Assembly: GCA_964643045.1 (NCBI GenBank)
Contig: CAZXSC010000001.1
Coordinates: 1 to 64,000 of the forward strand
Reading direction: 5' to 3'
DNA: 64,000 nt
Source of the DNA: TMED23 sp964643045
GTDB lineage: Bacteria; Pseudomonadota; Alphaproteobacteria; Rhodospirillales; UBA2165
Within the stretch, counting starts at the first letter, position 1, and the number at the start of each line of letters is the position of its first letter. The position numbers and the translations under genes were made by a program. Below the pieces are notes generated by a model. The model saw nothing but the letters and a program-made list of their open reading frames with translations, made no database searches and was not told the origin of the DNA. Below are positions 54,839 through 63,919 of the stretch, piece by piece.

Positions 54839-55897
54839 TTATTCACCTAAATATACGTCGTTGGTCCATGCTAAAAACTTAGAAAGCCCATCTTCTAAGC
54901 TAACGGTGGCTTCAAAACCCAACTGCTTCCGTGCTTTTTGTATATTTGGACAACGGCGCAGTGGTTCATCCGTAGGATAGCTATCGGGATAATCAACAAG
55001 AATATATCTAACATCGTCTTCTGAAACCTGTGTGAGAGTTTTAGCTAAATCAATCATTGAAATTTCTTGTTCAGGATTGCCTATATTATAGGTTTCACCA
55101 GAAACACCATTAAGAATTACTAAAAAAAACCCGATCAAAGCATCTGTAATATAACAAAAAGTGCGGGTTTGAGTTCCATCACCAAAGATATGGAGAGGCT
55201 TACCGGTTTTTATTTTTCGGGCAAAGTTTGGTAGGACTCTATAATCAGTTTCCTGCATTCCAGGACCATACACATTAAACGGTCTGATTATATTTGTTTT
55301 AATGTCATGTTGATTATGAAAAATATAACACAACGTTTCTCCTACTCGTTTGCTTTCATCGTAACACGCTCGTGGCCCTTGGCAGGAAACATTTCCTCTG
55401 TAATTTTCTTGAATGGGAATTTGATTGTTGCTGGGATCGCCATAAATTTCACTTGAGGAAAAGAAAATGAAATGAGCGCCAAATTTTTTGGCTAGCTCCA
55501 ACATATTCCGGGTGCCTATAACCGCAACTTCCAACGTCTCTATTGGATAATTTCGGTAGTGATATGGACTAGCTATTCCAGCAGCATGGATAATGAAATC
55601 AAGTTTATCGTTATACTCAAAGGGTTGAGTAACATCGTGTTCAATAAATTTAATATGTTCTAATTTTGGTATTTCCGCCCCACCTTTTCCCGCTGTGATG
55701 AGGTTATCCAGGACGATAAGCTTAACAGGATTTTTTATCAGGTTCTTATTGATTTGATCGAAGACCTCCATAAAATAACGCCCTAGAAAACCTCTCCCAC
55801 CGGTAAGCAATACAGTTTTACCAGAAAATGCTTCAGCCAAGTTACTAATGCGGTAAATAATTTCCTCTATATCAGATGAATGCGAGAATTTAGACAA
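54839..55897 (-). CDS. NAD-dependent sugar-nucleotide epimerase/decarboxylase (extended SDR)
   Basis: This 352-residue protein has VLLTGGRGFLGRYF, LDFIIHAAGIASPYHYRNYP, FFSSSEIYGDPS and the active-site YDESKR, then NIIRPFNVYGPGMQ and TRTFCYITDAL. It resembles the UDP-glucuronate decarboxylase/dTDP-glucose dehydratase branch of extended SDRs, but the substrate cannot be decided. The start is TTG at 55897, one base after the stop of the upstream methyltransferase gene, and no in-frame ATG lies near the N-terminus. It is co-transcribed with that gene. Confidence 0.82.
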   Translation of the reverse strand: MSKFSHSSDIEEIIYRISNLAEAFSGKTVLLTGGRGFLGRYFMEVFDQINKNLIKNPVKLIVLDNLITAGKGGAEIPKLEHIKFIEHDVTQPFEYNDKLDFIIHAAGIASPYHYRNYPIETLEVAVIGTRNMLELAKKFGAHFIFFSSSEIYGDPSNNQIPIQENYRGNVSCQGPRACYDESKRVGETLCYIFHNQHDIKTNIIRPFNVYGPGMQETDYRVLPNFARKIKTGKPLHIFGDGTQTRTFCYITDALIGFFLVILNGVSGETYNIGNPEQEISMIDLAKTLTQVSEDDVRYILVDYPDSYPTDEPLRRCPNIQKARKQLGFEATVSLEDGLSKFLAWTNDVYLGE

Positions 55898-55898
55898 T

Positions 55899-57143
55899 TT
55901 AATAAACCTTTACCTCTGGCAGTGGGCTGATGAATTTTCCGCCGCGGTCAGAATATTCTTGGTGGCTGTTCATTATTTGCGATGCAAAATTCCATGCTAG
56001 AATCAAAATATAATCAGGTTTCTTTTCATAAATAGCTTGGCTTGCTTCAACTGGAATGTGAAGTCCAGGCGAATATAAACCCTGTTTTAGTGGCGAATCA
56101 TCAATTAGAAAGTCGATAATATTTTGCCCAATATTAAAGTGATACATAAGTGTGGTAGCTTTGGCCGCCGCACCGTATCCTGCAATCGAGTTTCCCTCGT
56201 TTTTTAAGCGGCTTAACAGCTTGGTCAGTTGGTTACGCAAAAGATCAATATTTTTTCCAAACTGAACCCAGGTTTGTGGATTGTTAAGGGCAAGTTGTAT
56301 TTCGTAATTGATCAATGATTGGACAGATCCGTCAGCTTTGTATGGTCCATCAGAGAGTTGCACCATGCCCCTTATGCTGCCTCCATGGCTTTTGATACGT
56401 TCAACAGCGAAGAGATCCATATTTTTTGACTTAAAAAACAAATCTAAAGGTAGAATCGAATGATAGGCTAGGTGTTCATGGTAGATAGTATCAAATAGAG
56501 TATCTTCATAGATTGCCCCCAAATATGAGACTTCAAAAATAAAAACACCATCTGGAGCAAGCAGCGAGCCTATACTTTCAGCAATGGCGCCAAGGTTATC
56601 CGCGTGCGCGAACATGTTATTGGCGCTAACCAACTTAGCAGGTTGCTTTTTTTTCTTTATTTGTTCTACAGTCGTTTGGGTGAAAAATTCTGGCCAGGTC
56701 TCCACACCATTTTTTATTGCCTCTGCAGCTATTGAGCGGGCTGGATCAATACCTAGGACGTCGATGTTTTTTGTTTTGAAAAAAGATAAAAATGTACCAT
56801 CGTTAGATCCTATATCAACAACTAGATCATTACTTGTTATGGTGAAACGACCAATACAGTAATCAGCATATTCTTGAAAATGTGCCGTGAAACTCTTAGA
56901 GGTGCCGGAAACATACAAATAGTCTCGGAATAATATTTCTGGATTCACAACAAGAGATAGCTGTAAATGCGAACATTCTTTGCAAAAAAAGAGTTCAAGC
57001 GGAAATATGGGTTGCTCCATCTCAAGTTGTGTATCTTGTATAAAGGCGTTCGCAAGTGGTGTTGGCGTTAAAACAAACACTTTGATCAACTGCTTATTAC
57101 AGCATAGTCGACAGTTAGTACGGTGATGGGAAAGAGCATTCAC
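55899..57143 (-). CDS. SAM-dependent C-methyltransferase with zinc-binding N-terminus
   Basis: This 414-residue enzyme has three parts: an N-terminal cysteine cluster (CRLCCNKQL and FFCKECSHLQL), the SAM-binding domain (LVVDIGSNDGTFLSFFK) and a C-terminal domain with SIAGYGAAAKATTLMYHF and IDFLIDDSPLKQGLY. This is the order of NovU/TylC3-type sugar C-methyltransferases. EVSYLGAIYEDTLFDTIYHEHLAYHS holds the family catalytic Tyr/Glu/His region. The start is GTG at 57143. It probably acts on a keto-deoxysugar in the glycan pathway. Confidence 0.88.
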   Translation of the reverse strand: MNALSHHRTNCRLCCNKQLIKVFVLTPTPLANAFIQDTQLEMEQPIFPLELFFCKECSHLQLSLVVNPEILFRDYLYVSGTSKSFTAHFQEYADYCIGRFTITSNDLVVDIGSNDGTFLSFFKTKNIDVLGIDPARSIAAEAIKNGVETWPEFFTQTTVEQIKKKKQPAKLVSANNMFAHADNLGAIAESIGSLLAPDGVFIFEVSYLGAIYEDTLFDTIYHEHLAYHSILPLDLFFKSKNMDLFAVERIKSHGGSIRGMVQLSDGPYKADGSVQSLINYEIQLALNNPQTWVQFGKNIDLLRNQLTKLLSRLKNEGNSIAGYGAAAKATTLMYHFNIGQNIIDFLIDDSPLKQGLYSPGLHIPVEASQAIYEKKPDYILILAWNFASQIMNSHQEYSDRGGKFISPLPEVKVY

Positions 57144-57164
57144 GGTGTTATAGTTTTTTCTATC

Positions 57165-57647
57165 TCAGGTATGATCATTTTTTCTTTTTTTAGGTTTCCA
57201 ATGTATTAGCCCGTCTAGGGGAATTAAATCAACCCTAACAACGTCAGCCTCATATGATTTTTGATCTCGAGGGTTACGTGATAAGGCTAGAAATACCGTG
57301 TCAACCGGGAATATCATGCTATGGTCTATCATCGGAGGCGTAAAAATCATTTCTCCAGCTTTGACTATAATTTTATCTGGTTTTTTGTCACTACCAGTTG
57401 GACGATGGTAATATTCAATCAAGCCTGAAATGACGTAACTATAGTGCCAGTCGGTTTTGTGATAATGGTTGGCTCGTAATGATCCCGCCTTGGATTCTAT
57501 CATCACTGCGCTTTTAATGATTAAATCAACTAAAGGTTTTATAGTGCCGCGTTCATCTGTAAAAGGTTCCCCAAGCTTAACTAATCCGTGTTCTGGCCAA
57601 CTGGCCATTTCTTTATTAGAAGCTGAATTCGATTTGATTGAAGCCAT
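57165..57647 (-). CDS. Cupin-fold protein of the polysaccharide cluster
   Basis: This 160-residue beta-barrel-type protein has the cupin-like pattern SLRANHYHKTDWHYSYVISGLIEYYHR and GEMIFTPPMIDHSMIFPVDTVFLALSR, with histidines in metal- or substrate-binding places. It resembles sugar-nucleotide isomerases or epimerases such as FdtA/WxcM relatives. It lies 21 bp before the methyltransferase GTG start on the same strand, which suggests a shared deoxysugar pathway. Function is inferred. Confidence 0.72.
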   Translation of the reverse strand: MASIKSNSASNKEMASWPEHGLVKLGEPFTDERGTIKPLVDLIIKSAVMIESKAGSLRANHYHKTDWHYSYVISGLIEYYHRPTGSDKKPDKIIVKAGEMIFTPPMIDHSMIFPVDTVFLALSRNPRDQKSYEADVVRVDLIPLDGLIHWKPKKRKNDHT

Positions 57648-57826
57648 TGAAATTTTTTAATTCGGGTTTAGTTTTGGTCGTAGGCACGTGGTTTAGAGTC
57701 AAAATTTATACAATAGTGACCATGGTCCATAGATTACCATTATTACAGCCTGATACAAATTTAAAAACATCCCTGAAAGTTAAGTATAAGAGAAGTAATA
57801 CCCATATTCATATTTGATTATTTTTT

Positions 57827-58816
57827 TTAATCCGCAAATTTTCTATGATCAATATTTTCAACGATTTTTGATTGACCATATTTACGGCCTTTTATATTTG
57901 TCCAGACTAATGAGCCGGGAGTGTCAAAGAGTTGGTCACAGTTGGCACAATAAGAAATTTCGTCGAAATTCTTTTGCCTATGGGCATTTCTCAATTCACT
58001 AAAAAGGTCGCCAGATACAACGTCTCTAATAGTTTGGTCATCCAGGTGACCCAGAACAGCTGAGGAATCTTTTCCTAACACCATACAGCATGCTACAACA
58101 GCACCATGATGGCCACTAAGTCCGCCAGCTCGGACTTGGAGAAGTGGCGAGAAAGGTCGACCACAAGAGCGCTGGTCAACCGATTTGGTGTTGCGTTTAT
58201 AACCGAGTTCAATCTCACTACCGGCCCAATTATGCATTAACCATATCTCAGCTTTTGCCCCAGTATAGTCAACCCAATTCCGCCGGTAACACCGAATTTC
58301 CCGCTCTTGGTTTTTAATATCAGTGATTAGATGATGTACATGAACTTCTGAGCCACCATTCATAGCCTTGTTTAGCTTGATAAAGGCCTTTAAATTTTCA
58401 CGCACTTCGTTGAACACATCGCGGCCCATCCAGTGCGCGTAGGTTTCTCGATTATAACCTATACACGATATTCTCAAAACATCTATACCCGCTTTGATCA
58501 GATCTCTCGCCATAGCTGAATCAAGACGATAGCCGTTAGTGAATGAGATGCATTTTAAATTTTTGCTCTTAGTATATTCTACATACTTGGACATGTCTCG
58601 AGAGAGTGTTGGCTCCCCCGATCCGTGCAACGATACAGTTTCTAAACCATACGCTATGCAATCGTCTATAATTTTAGTAAATACGTTGAAAGGGAGTTTT
58701 TTCTGGAAATTTTTTTCCCTACCCGTTGATTGAGGACACATAGGACATATAAAATTGCAGCCGCCATTAATTTCTAGATCCAGCTGTTTGATAATTATAT
58801 TTTCGGGGACAGGCAT
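57827..58816 (-). CDS. Radical SAM/SPASM protein
   Basis: This 329-residue protein begins with the radical SAM cluster motif NGGCNFICPMCPQS (C20, C24, C27). The SAM-binding strand sequences VSLHGSGEPTLSRD and CISFTNGY follow. The C-terminal part has SPASM-like cysteines: SCGRPFSP, VVACCMVLG and YCANCDQLF, expected to hold auxiliary Fe-S clusters. A role in carbohydrate or peptide modification is possible, given the cluster. No peptide substrate gene was found beside it. Confidence 0.85.
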   Translation of the reverse strand: MPVPENIIIKQLDLEINGGCNFICPMCPQSTGREKNFQKKLPFNVFTKIIDDCIAYGLETVSLHGSGEPTLSRDMSKYVEYTKSKNLKCISFTNGYRLDSAMARDLIKAGIDVLRISCIGYNRETYAHWMGRDVFNEVRENLKAFIKLNKAMNGGSEVHVHHLITDIKNQEREIRCYRRNWVDYTGAKAEIWLMHNWAGSEIELGYKRNTKSVDQRSCGRPFSPLLQVRAGGLSGHHGAVVACCMVLGKDSSAVLGHLDDQTIRDVVSGDLFSELRNAHRQKNFDEISYCANCDQLFDTPGSLVWTNIKGRKYGQSKIVENIDHRKFAD

Positions 58817-59167
58817 GGGTTTTTATAGGTTAATTCTGCTTTAATAATAGTAAGGATTTGAGATAGTTAAATAAAAGATTTATATTTCTGGCACGTCGTG
58901 GAACTCTCCAATATTTTTTTAGTAATGGTAAAAATCTGGTTTTTTGCATGTTTTGCATGTTTTGTTGTTTAATAAGTTTTTCAGATTACCTTGTTTAGGT
59001 ATTAACTTTCAAGTTCTCTCAGTTTTGGTATATTACCAAAACTTATTGGCATTCAAAATTAGCGAAGTGTACAAAAGGGCTAATTTAATAAAACAAATTT
59101 GGCAGGTGGTTTTATATTCGTTAATCTGTTGCTATTTTAATTTAAATTTTCTTCTGGAGCTCATTGA
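58817..59167. other. AT-rich divergent region with an operator-like palindrome
   Basis: These 351 bases between divergent genes hold a perfect inverted repeat AGTTTTGGTA-TAT-TACCAAAACT (59021-59043) and a tandem TTTTGCATG x2 (58942-58959). No T-run follows the palindrome, so an operator is more likely than a terminator. No gene is visible. Confidence 0.45.
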
Positions 59168-60100
59168 ATGAAGTGTCTGGTACTAGGAGGTGGCGGATTT
59201 ATAGGGTCGTCTGTTGTCACTAAGTTGACCAAAAAGGGGCATCGTGTTTTGGTGATGGGACGTTCTGGAAAATCCCGTTATATTTCTAAAGATATTTTAT
59301 CAGAAATTGAATTTATTAGTGGAGATATTAGGTGTTTACCAACCTTGGAGAAGGCGGCTCAGGATTGCGATCAAATATTTTGTTTTGCAGGAATAGTTGA
59401 TAGTGATGCAGCCAGTGAACTTTCTCTTGATACAATTGAGACTGAAGTTCAAGGTTTGCAGAATGTTTGTAAAAGTGCTCTTAAACAAGATGTTCGGAAA
59501 GTTATTTACGCTTCGTCCTGTTCGGTCTACGGAGACGACGAATGTTCAGGGCCCCTGACCGAAGAATCGCCAGTCTTTCCCAGGTCCCATTATGCGGTAC
59601 TTAAAAGAACGGGGGAGCTTTTATTAAAAGCATATAACGACAAATATAATTTGAGCAGCGTAATTCTTCGTATTTTTAATCCATATGGAATGAACCAACA
59701 AAAAAATATGGTGATCCAGAGATTTTTTGAAGCTGCGATCAACAACAGGCCTATTCAAATATATGGCTCTGGTAGTCAAACCCGTGATTTTATCTATATA
59801 GATGATGTGGCTAAGGCCGCTGTATTAGCCGGAGAGAAAATAGATGATGCGGGGATCATAAATGTGTGTACTGGCGAAGACAAATCCATTCGTATGGTTG
59901 CGGAAACTATTATTTTGATGACTCAATCAACGGCTGGGTGTGAATTTTTGCCGCTCCCGAATGGCAGGGCGGAAGCGGAACTTTCACGTAGTTTCGGCTC
60001 AAATAAAAGGTTACAATCTTTAATGGGGTTTTTGCCAACTATAGAAATAGAAAAGGGGCTTAAACTCATGTATGAAGATATGGTTGTAAATCAATACTAG
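59168..60100 (+). CDS. NAD-dependent nucleotide-sugar epimerase
   Basis: This 310-residue extended SDR has CLVLGGGGFIGSSVVTKL, VIYASSCSVYGDDECSG and the active-site YAVLKR (about Y140, K144), then LRIFNPYGMNQQ and TRDFIYIDDVAKAAVL. It is of the UDP-glucose 4-epimerase type; the sugar is not determined. A GGAG site lies 13 bases before the ATG. It starts a plus-strand operon with a glycosyltransferase and a HAD phosphatase. Confidence 0.85.
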   Translation: MKCLVLGGGGFIGSSVVTKLTKKGHRVLVMGRSGKSRYISKDILSEIEFISGDIRCLPTLEKAAQDCDQIFCFAGIVDSDAASELSLDTIETEVQGLQNVCKSALKQDVRKVIYASSCSVYGDDECSGPLTEESPVFPRSHYAVLKRTGELLLKAYNDKYNLSSVILRIFNPYGMNQQKNMVIQRFFEAAINNRPIQIYGSGSQTRDFIYIDDVAKAAVLAGEKIDDAGIINVCTGEDKSIRMVAETIILMTQSTAGCEFLPLPNGRAEAELSRSFGSNKRLQSLMGFLPTIEIEKGLKLMYEDMVVNQY

Positions 60101-60117
60101 CCATTAATTTTTAAGAA

Positions 60118-61278
60118 ATGAAATTTTTAACAATATCAATGCACACCAAAGGCCATGGTGGTTACTACCGCCACCGAAGGATGGCGCGGGCCTTGATTAA
60201 AGCCGGTCATCAGGTCGTATGGATTTCTCCAAATATCAGCAATGATATTGGAGAACAATTATTGCCAATGATCGAATTTTATAGATGGATCCCAGGACCA
60301 CTTGGTTGGATACTTAAATTGCGTGCTAATTTACACCACTATCGGGCACATCTGCATGACATAGATGCTGTTTTCACAACCAAAGAATATGATGCTTTTG
60401 GCTGTACCTTGGATGATGTCGTGGGTGATTTGCCACACATATATTTCACACACGGGGATACTATCAATTGTGAAAAATACCTAGCAAAGAATTCGGCAAA
60501 TTTCGGTCGCAGGTTGAAGAGCTGGCTGATGCTCTCTTATTATCCTAAATTACAGCGCAGAATTCTTGAACGCTTTTCCCATGTTGTAGTACAGGCTAAC
60601 TTTTTAGCAGATACATTGAGGACTAGACATCCTGATATTAGCTGTGAATATATTGTATTGGCAAGTGATTGTGTTTTTGAGTGGTGGGTTGAACAATCAA
60701 ATCCAGATCATATTGCATTGATAGAGAAACTTAAAGAAAAACACGATTTTGTTATAGCAGTAATAGCTCAAGTATTTTACAAAGCGAAAGGCTTCAATAT
60801 TTTTCTTGATGCGATGGCCCAACTTAGAGAATTTCCGAATATTCATGCTGTAATTGTAGGTTATGGTGATGAGGCGCAGCTAATCCCACAAAATATAAAG
60901 CGGCTTGAATTAGAAGAAAAAGTAACGTTTCTGGGGGAATCGCCAGCGGCTCATAACTTGATGCCGCTAATAGATGTTATTGTATCACCCACACAATTTT
61001 TTGATGCGTTTCCGACAGTTATCCTTGAGGCCCTGGATGCTGGCTGTTGTGTTATTGCGTCAGATATTGAAGCACATAAAGAACAGTTGGGCGATGAAGC
61101 CTTATTATTTAGAAACGGTGATCCGGGGCATCTAGCTAACAAGTTAATAAAACTATACAAAGATAAAGGCGCTCTTCGGCAAAATCAAAATATAGTACAG
61201 ACAAGAAAAAAGCGCTTCCAATTTGATTGGGATGCTCGGGTCGTAGAAATTATTGAATCGGGAGCGGATTATAATTGA
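60118..61278 (+). CDS. Glycosyltransferase family 4 protein
   Basis: This 386-residue GT-B protein has the N-terminal FLTISMHTKGHGGYYRHRRMARALIKAGH and the C-terminal donor domain with VIAVIAQVFYKAKGFNIFLDAM. EKVTFLGESPAAHNLMPLIDVIVSPTQFFDAFPTVILEALDAGCCVIASD follows, carrying the conserved glutamates. It overlaps the downstream HAD gene (TTGA) and follows the epimerase by 17 bp. Donor and acceptor are unknown. Confidence 0.87.
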   Translation: MKFLTISMHTKGHGGYYRHRRMARALIKAGHQVVWISPNISNDIGEQLLPMIEFYRWIPGPLGWILKLRANLHHYRAHLHDIDAVFTTKEYDAFGCTLDDVVGDLPHIYFTHGDTINCEKYLAKNSANFGRRLKSWLMLSYYPKLQRRILERFSHVVVQANFLADTLRTRHPDISCEYIVLASDCVFEWWVEQSNPDHIALIEKLKEKHDFVIAVIAQVFYKAKGFNIFLDAMAQLREFPNIHAVIVGYGDEAQLIPQNIKRLELEEKVTFLGESPAAHNLMPLIDVIVSPTQFFDAFPTVILEALDAGCCVIASDIEAHKEQLGDEALLFRNGDPGHLANKLIKLYKDKGALRQNQNIVQTRKKRFQFDWDARVVEIIESGADYN

Positions 61279-61958
61279 CATCAAACATTAAAGATTTTGA
61301 TGGAATTGTGTTTGATTTAGATGGCACGCTTGTCGATAGCTTGCCAGATATGGCAGCTGCCTTAAATCGGTTTCTTTCCGAACAGGGAAGAAGAGAGTTA
61401 GGTATTGCTGAGGTCCGACCCTTAATTGGTAAAGGGGCAGCAAAGATGATTCAAGCTGCTTTGAATCTAACCGGCACGAGGATTTCTAGAGATAAATTGG
61501 CGCCGGCCGTTACAGCCTATCTTTCATATTACCGAGAATCTCCGGTGGAAAATTCCAAGATTTATGATGGAGTTACAGCGGTTCTAGAAGAATTGAAGAA
61601 TGCAAACTTGAAAATGGGCATTTGCTCAAATAAAGCTTTTGAAATGGTCAATCTTATTTTGGAGTCTTTTGATTTGGCAAAATATTTTTGTGGGGTGACG
61701 GGGGGGGATAATGTTGCTTTTAACAAGCCAGATGGCCGACATATTTTTGAGACATTAAGGTTAATGGGAATTGATAACACAAATGTATTGATGGTCGGCG
61801 ATACCATAAATGATATCGTGGCAGCGCGCGATGCTGGTGTTTCGGTAGTTGCAGTTGATTATGGTTATTCTGGTTCTAATGAATTTTGTACAGGGACAGT
61901 TGTCATAGATAGTTTTTATAAGCTTTTGTCCGAAGGTTATATCGTAAATGAAATCTAA
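61275..61958 (+). CDS. HAD-family phosphatase, phosphoglycolate phosphatase-like
   Basis: This 227-residue haloacid dehalogenase-type phosphatase has motif I VFDLDGTLVDS (Asp nucleophile), motif II GICSNK, and motif III/IV FNKPDG and MVGDTINDIVAARDAG. It resembles Gph but sits in a glycan operon, so it may dephosphorylate a sugar phosphate. It has a TTG start overlapping the TGA of the glycosyltransferase gene (TTGA), with a GGGAG about ten bases upstream. Confidence 0.83.
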   Translation: MTSNIKDFDGIVFDLDGTLVDSLPDMAAALNRFLSEQGRRELGIAEVRPLIGKGAAKMIQAALNLTGTRISRDKLAPAVTAYLSYYRESPVENSKIYDGVTAVLEELKNANLKMGICSNKAFEMVNLILESFDLAKYFCGVTGGDNVAFNKPDGRHIFETLRLMGIDNTNVLMVGDTINDIVAARDAGVSVVAVDYGYSGSNEFCTGTVVIDSFYKLLSEGYIVNEI

Positions 61959-62068
61959 AGCTAACCGATTAATTGTCAATTAATTAAGAAAAGGAATTTT
62001 TTTACGTACTAAAGCTGGCTTGTAAGAGTTATCTTTTGGGGGGTAAAAATTTTAGCAGGGTTAAGGGA

Positions 62069-63892
62069 TTAGGATAATAGGTTTTTCCACACTTTTTCAC
62101 TCGGTTTGGTAAAAAACTCCTTTAAATACTCAACCTGGTTTTTGCATAGTTCATCACCCAGGTGAGGTGTGGCTATGAATTTTTTTATCGCTGTATTTAA
62201 TTCTTCTGTCGTTTGATATTTTGGCTGCTTTCGCAGAAAAAGCTTATCAAGATCAAATCGAATTAACGAGCTAACAAATATAGCGGGTACATTCTCATAA
62301 GACGCGTCAAAAACTGTGCCCGACGAGGTGTATAGCAATAAATCGCATTTGCCCAACAGGTTAGATACTAGACTATTGGAAAATTCAACCTGATTAATAT
62401 TCGGGAGATTAAGAATTATACTTTTTACAGATTTGATAAGAAAATCCTCGCTAGTTGGGTGAAAATTAATCAGAACCTTTATATCCTTAATGTTTTTTAC
62501 TGCATATACTGCTTTTACACAGAGCTCGGTAGCCTCTATTGTTTCCATCGGACAACTAACCAAGATATACTTTATTTTGTTTGATTTTCTTCTTTTGACT
62601 TTAAAATTGTGAGCACCAAACTTATCAAGTTTAAGTGATCCCCCGACGACTAGTCGATCAGAAGGCGCCCCGCGTAAAATAAGTTGTTTTTTAAAATTTT
62701 CCCCAATCGTAACAAGGGTATCTGGTGTAGTTTTTTCATGCCACTGACGTTGACTAGGGTAAACACTCAAATATCGGTCCGAAAAAGGTGAGTGTTGTAC
62801 CCCAATTAATTTTGTGTTCGGTAAATGTTTTCTGAAGCTTGTTAATATTATCTTTTCCCACGGCTGGTTTTCATAAGTATAAATAAGGAATGTCGGAAAG
62901 ATATTTTGATGCTTGATGTTTTTAGCAATATTTTTTAACAATAATGCTTGAATAATTTGTGAACTCGTCAGTTCTTTCCATATATATTGCCGAACAACCG
63001 AGGAAAGGTCTAGGCCCGCTACACTTAGATTATTTTGGACTGAAAATGGAAAAAATATCCAACCCCAAATTGCCCCTACCATGTCTTTATATCTTATAAG
63101 TGCTGGCAAGGGGATGACATAATCGTATGCATTGGACGAATTTATTATGATACTTGAGGTCTCTTCTAACCATGAAAGGGGGTTGCCAAGCCAGTTAGGA
63201 GTATGGCCTAATTCTCTTATCCACTTGGGTAAAACCCCAAAATTCGAATCATGATTTTTTGGTCTGTTCAATGGAAATGTGTCTGATTTTATCCAGCTTA
63301 AAAGGAAGATTTTGTTTTCCTTTTTTTTATTCCTGTTGTGCCATTTCCGTCCAGCGGAAATTTTTTTTACCGAAAATAGGACTCCCGAAATGAAGGCTTT
63401 GAATATTCTAATCCAATTATAAGAAAAGAAATCTTTTATGGTGTGATGGCGCGTCACTTTTACTCCGTTGTCTTTGCATGTATTCCACAAGATTTTTCTA
63501 AATTCGCAATCGTCGATGATTGCGTAATGCCGGCCACCTTGATGTGCGGCTTCGATTATTGCTATTGTTTGGCAGATATTAAGAAGGAAATCGGATTGGT
63601 AAGGGTTTTTTTCTCCTAGATTGCTTGCTAACCAGCTATGATAAAAATTTCCCGTCACTAATTTTTGGTCTATTTCTGCAAACTCTTTATTTAGGCGGGA
63701 TGCAATTTCATTAACTTTTTCTCCAATCCGAGCACAGGCGGTACTTTTATCTAGTAGGTGTGAAATATTTGAATAGGTAGTAATATTATTTGAGAATATC
63801 CAGACGGTATGAGAGCTTAAGTCATTTGGCCACGAGGATTTTTTTGGGCCTAGAATTTGAATTGAACCTAGAGAGGTCAAATCAAGGAGCAT
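62069..63892 (-). CDS. Surface carbohydrate biosynthesis protein, GT-B-like
   Basis: This roughly 607-residue protein resembles the surface carbohydrate biosynthesis family (TIGR04326 type). The C-terminal half has TKLIGVQHSPFSDRYLSVYP, PDTLVTIGENFKKQLILRGAP and LINFHPTSED, then CDLLLYTSSGTVFDASYENVPAIFV. These fit a GT-B fold with a glycerophosphotransferase/CMP-Kdo-like nucleotide site. The N-terminal half is unrecognised. The ATG at 63892 is preferred; TTG at 63901 is also open. The frame remains open to about 63955. Confidence 0.7.
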   Translation of the reverse strand: MLLDLTSLGSIQILGPKKSSWPNDLSSHTVWIFSNNITTYSNISHLLDKSTACARIGEKVNEIASRLNKEFAEIDQKLVTGNFYHSWLASNLGEKNPYQSDFLLNICQTIAIIEAAHQGGRHYAIIDDCEFRKILWNTCKDNGVKVTRHHTIKDFFSYNWIRIFKAFISGVLFSVKKISAGRKWHNRNKKKENKIFLLSWIKSDTFPLNRPKNHDSNFGVLPKWIRELGHTPNWLGNPLSWLEETSSIIINSSNAYDYVIPLPALIRYKDMVGAIWGWIFFPFSVQNNLSVAGLDLSSVVRQYIWKELTSSQIIQALLLKNIAKNIKHQNIFPTFLIYTYENQPWEKIILTSFRKHLPNTKLIGVQHSPFSDRYLSVYPSQRQWHEKTTPDTLVTIGENFKKQLILRGAPSDRLVVGGSLKLDKFGAHNFKVKRRKSNKIKYILVSCPMETIEATELCVKAVYAVKNIKDIKVLINFHPTSEDFLIKSVKSIILNLPNINQVEFSNSLVSNLLGKCDLLLYTSSGTVFDASYENVPAIFVSSLIRFDLDKLFLRKQPKYQTTEELNTAIKKFIATPHLGDELCKNQVEYLKEFFTKPSEKVWKNLLS

Positions 63893-63919
63893 CCACTGCA
63901 AGGAGTAAGGGAACGTCGC

